A stretch of DNA of 64,000 nucleotides from positions 2,310,454-2,374,453 of the forward strand of contig JACYXH010000812.1 in the NCBI GenBank assembly GCA_026745465.1. The letters run 5' to 3'. Made by a program: the position numbers and the translations under genes. The notes beneath the pieces are model-generated. The model was not told where the DNA came from, made no database searches, and was given only the letters and a program-made list of their open reading frames with translations. Within the stretch, counting starts at the first letter, position 1; every line of letters starts with the position of its first letter. The stretch is from Lota lota (Eukaryota > Chordata > Actinopteri > Gadiformes > Lotidae). Shown here in pieces: positions 61,311-64,000 of the stretch.

Positions 61311-61817
61311 AGGGTAACCGAACCGAGCCGGCGGCAGCCTGGTTGACATTCATTTTAGAAATTGCTTAAACATGTAAAATGCTATATGTTGCATAAATGA
61401 AGGTGGAGAAGGGGTGGGGATGAGTGTTTAGTCAGTGACATCTCCCATAAACACAACAGTTGATGACTGAGTAGAGGACTTAAAAAGAGCACCGTTAAGC
61501 GTGTTTGCTTCCTATTGGTTATCTCGCGTGTCAGCTGCACCAACAGCTTGTTGGCCATTGGTTGATGTCGCGCTGGGCTTGTACGTAATACGCCTAAAGG
61601 ACGGGGCGCTAAGTCTGTGTGTGAATGGGGTTCTAGACCTATTAGTTATTATGATTAGTGTAGTCCTCTGTGTAGGCAGTGGCTTCCATTATGGTCCCCA
61701 CGCCCCCATGCTTTGGGGCCCCTGAGAGGGACCAGGGCGAGGCGATGCTGTGACGTGCTCCAAGCAGAAGCTTGGGGCAGTGCCGGGGGCAGCTGCTGCA
61801 GAAACAAAACACCAGAG

Positions 61818-61928
<111 letters not shown>

Positions 61929-62776
61929 GCAGGGCATCCAGAGTTCATGCCACCAAGGGAATCCTCCAGTGATAAGTTTGTGGTCTTGGCTGCCATTCAT
62001 GGTTGCTGTGATCAGTCCTTAAAGAGGACTTATTGGTAGATTGAGAGGAGGCGCGTTGAGAAGTGTCTCACCCTCTCCACCCTTCTCCACTTCAGAAATC
62101 GTATTGCAAACTTCATATAAATTGCAGTTTTGTATTTTCAAAGACGCCTAGCATGTAATTTTAATGCCCAGTTATAGCTTCTGCAGGCTGAATGTAGAAT
62201 AATTTTAACATTGATTAAGATGTGTGTACCAAGGCTTTGATCGATAGGTTTCCATGGTTATTGTTGAGCAATCCATATTTCTAAGGGCACGCACATAAGC
62301 ATGTACAAATCTTATTTTCTTTTCATTTTTTTATTGGGATATTGGAATTCTGTCTGTTATATTTCTCATGGGAAAGTATTGTCTATTGTACAACCTATAT
62401 AAGATATCATTGCCTGATGTCAGGCATCCACATCTCACCATTATAGAAGGACAGCTTTACAACAGGGCCTGGGTGAAAAACATTAACCAAGATAGGTCTG
62501 CCTCACCATACAGCACAACACAATATCCTATATCTTCAGCGCTTTCATGTTTCCAAGTATTCTTCTCATGCCTGCAAATGCAACAAACCCGTCCGCATTC
62601 ATGGTGTGAAAATGACACAATCCCAGGCCTTGGTACAGAAGGTTGTCTTTGTTCCTCTCAAGTGGGCTGTGTTTCATATAGCGTCTTGTTGTCCCAGTGC
62701 TGTCTTCATACAGAGGGAATAGTGTTGTGAAGGAATGTGTCATTTCTGTTAAAAAACTAGCACTTAAAAAAATAAG

Positions 62777-62780
<4 letters not shown>

Positions 62781-62810
<30 letters not shown>
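62781..62810 (+). repeat. (CA)n microsatellite
   Basis: A short CA core leading into a CA/TG-rich region to about 62,915. Confidence 0.9.
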
Positions 62811-62813
<3 letters not shown>

Positions 62814-63324
62814 GACACGGATGCGCACATGTATACAAAGATACACACGCATGTGTGCATGCAAGCATGCACACATGCACACACAAACACATGCACACAC
62901 ATGCACACACACAGGTCATAAGTACAGGTGGACAGGCCTGGATGTTGTGATATTCTTGCTTTACATTTCGTTTTGGCGCTTGCAGTCTCCTCCCAACAAT
63001 ATACCTCTGACGTCCCTGAAGCTACGAAGGGCGTCGCCACACTGAAAGCAGGGATCTGATTTGAGCCATTGAAGTCAGTGCCGTAGAATGTAGAAAAATG
63101 CTTTGCTATGTAGCATCTAATCTACAACTTCTCCCCCAATAACAGTTACAACCTCCCAAGGACAACCATGTGGGTCTGAGATGGGGGGAGGGGGGGGGGA
63201 GGGGGGGGGGATGTTGTATATGATAGCTATAAAATGCAGTTTCCGCTCACATGAATATTTGAATAACACGCGGCTTGGAATAAAGGCCTAACACCTTCGT
63301 CAGATGTATACAGCTACTCATCTT

Positions 63325-63346
63325 GGGGGGGGGGGGGGGGGGGGGG
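63325..63346 (+). repeat. poly-G tract (22 bp)
   Basis: An uninterrupted G run. An interrupted G-rich stretch lies at 63,183-63,210. Confidence 0.9.
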
Positions 63347-64000
63347 TTTGAAAGCTGTCAATATGCTAAGTCTAACATGATGCTCACCCCGCACGGCCCC
63401 AAGCACTCGCCGTCATTATAGAAGCACGGAGACCGTGTCTTTCCTTGTCGCCATTTATTTCTTTTGTTTTTATTCTCCTCCCCGGAAACAAGCCGCTTGA
63501 ACGGCCCAATTATGGCGCTTACTTTGGGAGGTGGGAAGGTGCATAAGAAGGAAACCGCTTTCCCCCCCTCCTCATCAAACCCTTGTTCATGGCTGTCTGC
63601 ATCCAAACCAGTAGCACCCCCACCACGACAACAACAACAGCAACATCAGGATTCACCTACTCGTGAGTCTAATTAGAGATGCGCAGGGCTAACAACGGCC
63701 ACGAGAGAGATACCCCAGGATGTGTTTTTGGCAGCCTGGAATATTTATTTATTTATTTATTTATTCATGAATTTTGTTTTGTTTGTTAATTCATGCATCT
63801 ACCTTACTGTATCTGCCTAACATTGATTGATCTATAAATGGCTTATTTGTAGACATCGGGTGTTACTATAATGCACTTCATGGGCAGCAGGAAATATAAA
63901 CAAAAAAGCACATCACATCATTTTTTTTCTTTTGGGGGGGCGGGTTGTTTTTAACCAACATGTGAGCCATAGCCAATTAAAAGTAAGAAAATAATAATGC

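Overview
This is vertebrate, almost certainly teleost, nuclear DNA. Genes are split by GT-AG introns, there are no bacterial-style operons, and the window is saturated with (CA)n, (GA)n and poly-G/poly-C tracts, with several repeats of fish type. The extreme microsatellite density resembles gadiform (cod-like) genomes, but the order is a guess.

Region 1 (1-13.3 kb, plus strand) holds the 3' part of lipin-2 (lpin2). Seventeen coding exons join in one frame (750 residues) and include the catalytic DIDGT motif and the stop at 9800-9802. About 150 N-terminal residues lie upstream of the window. A long 3' UTR probably runs to a polyadenylation signal near 13,233. Region 2 (13.5-27.6 kb, minus strand) holds emilin2, an extracellular-matrix glycoprotein gene. 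Nine coding exons give 1,052 residues (EMI domain, long coiled coil, remnant collagen stretch, C-terminal C1q domain). Only the signal-peptide exon was not found. The two genes are convergent, as in human chromosome 18p11, and their predicted 3' ends lie about 0.3 kb apart.

Region 3 (28-42.7 kb) is repeat-rich. It contains a candidate undescribed minus-strand gene: a first exon at 42,487-42,619, three tandem copies of an exactly 75-bp phase-0 exon (40,262; 39,385; 38,259), and a terminal exon at 36,289-36,522 encoding a W-T-x-x-E / C-x-x-C / R-x-x-x-x-x-I module. All phases agree provided a T9 homopolymer in the first exon is really T8. This is the most interesting locus here.

Region 4 (42.7-64 kb) has no convincing host gene. 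It contains a complete but inactivated hAT-Charlie transposon (57,030-59,450, with terminal inverted repeats and 8-bp target duplication), many simple repeats, and unique stretches that may be regulatory sequence. A decayed non-LTR retrotransposon lies inside an emilin2 intron and a decayed tRNA-derived SINE inside an lpin2 intron.
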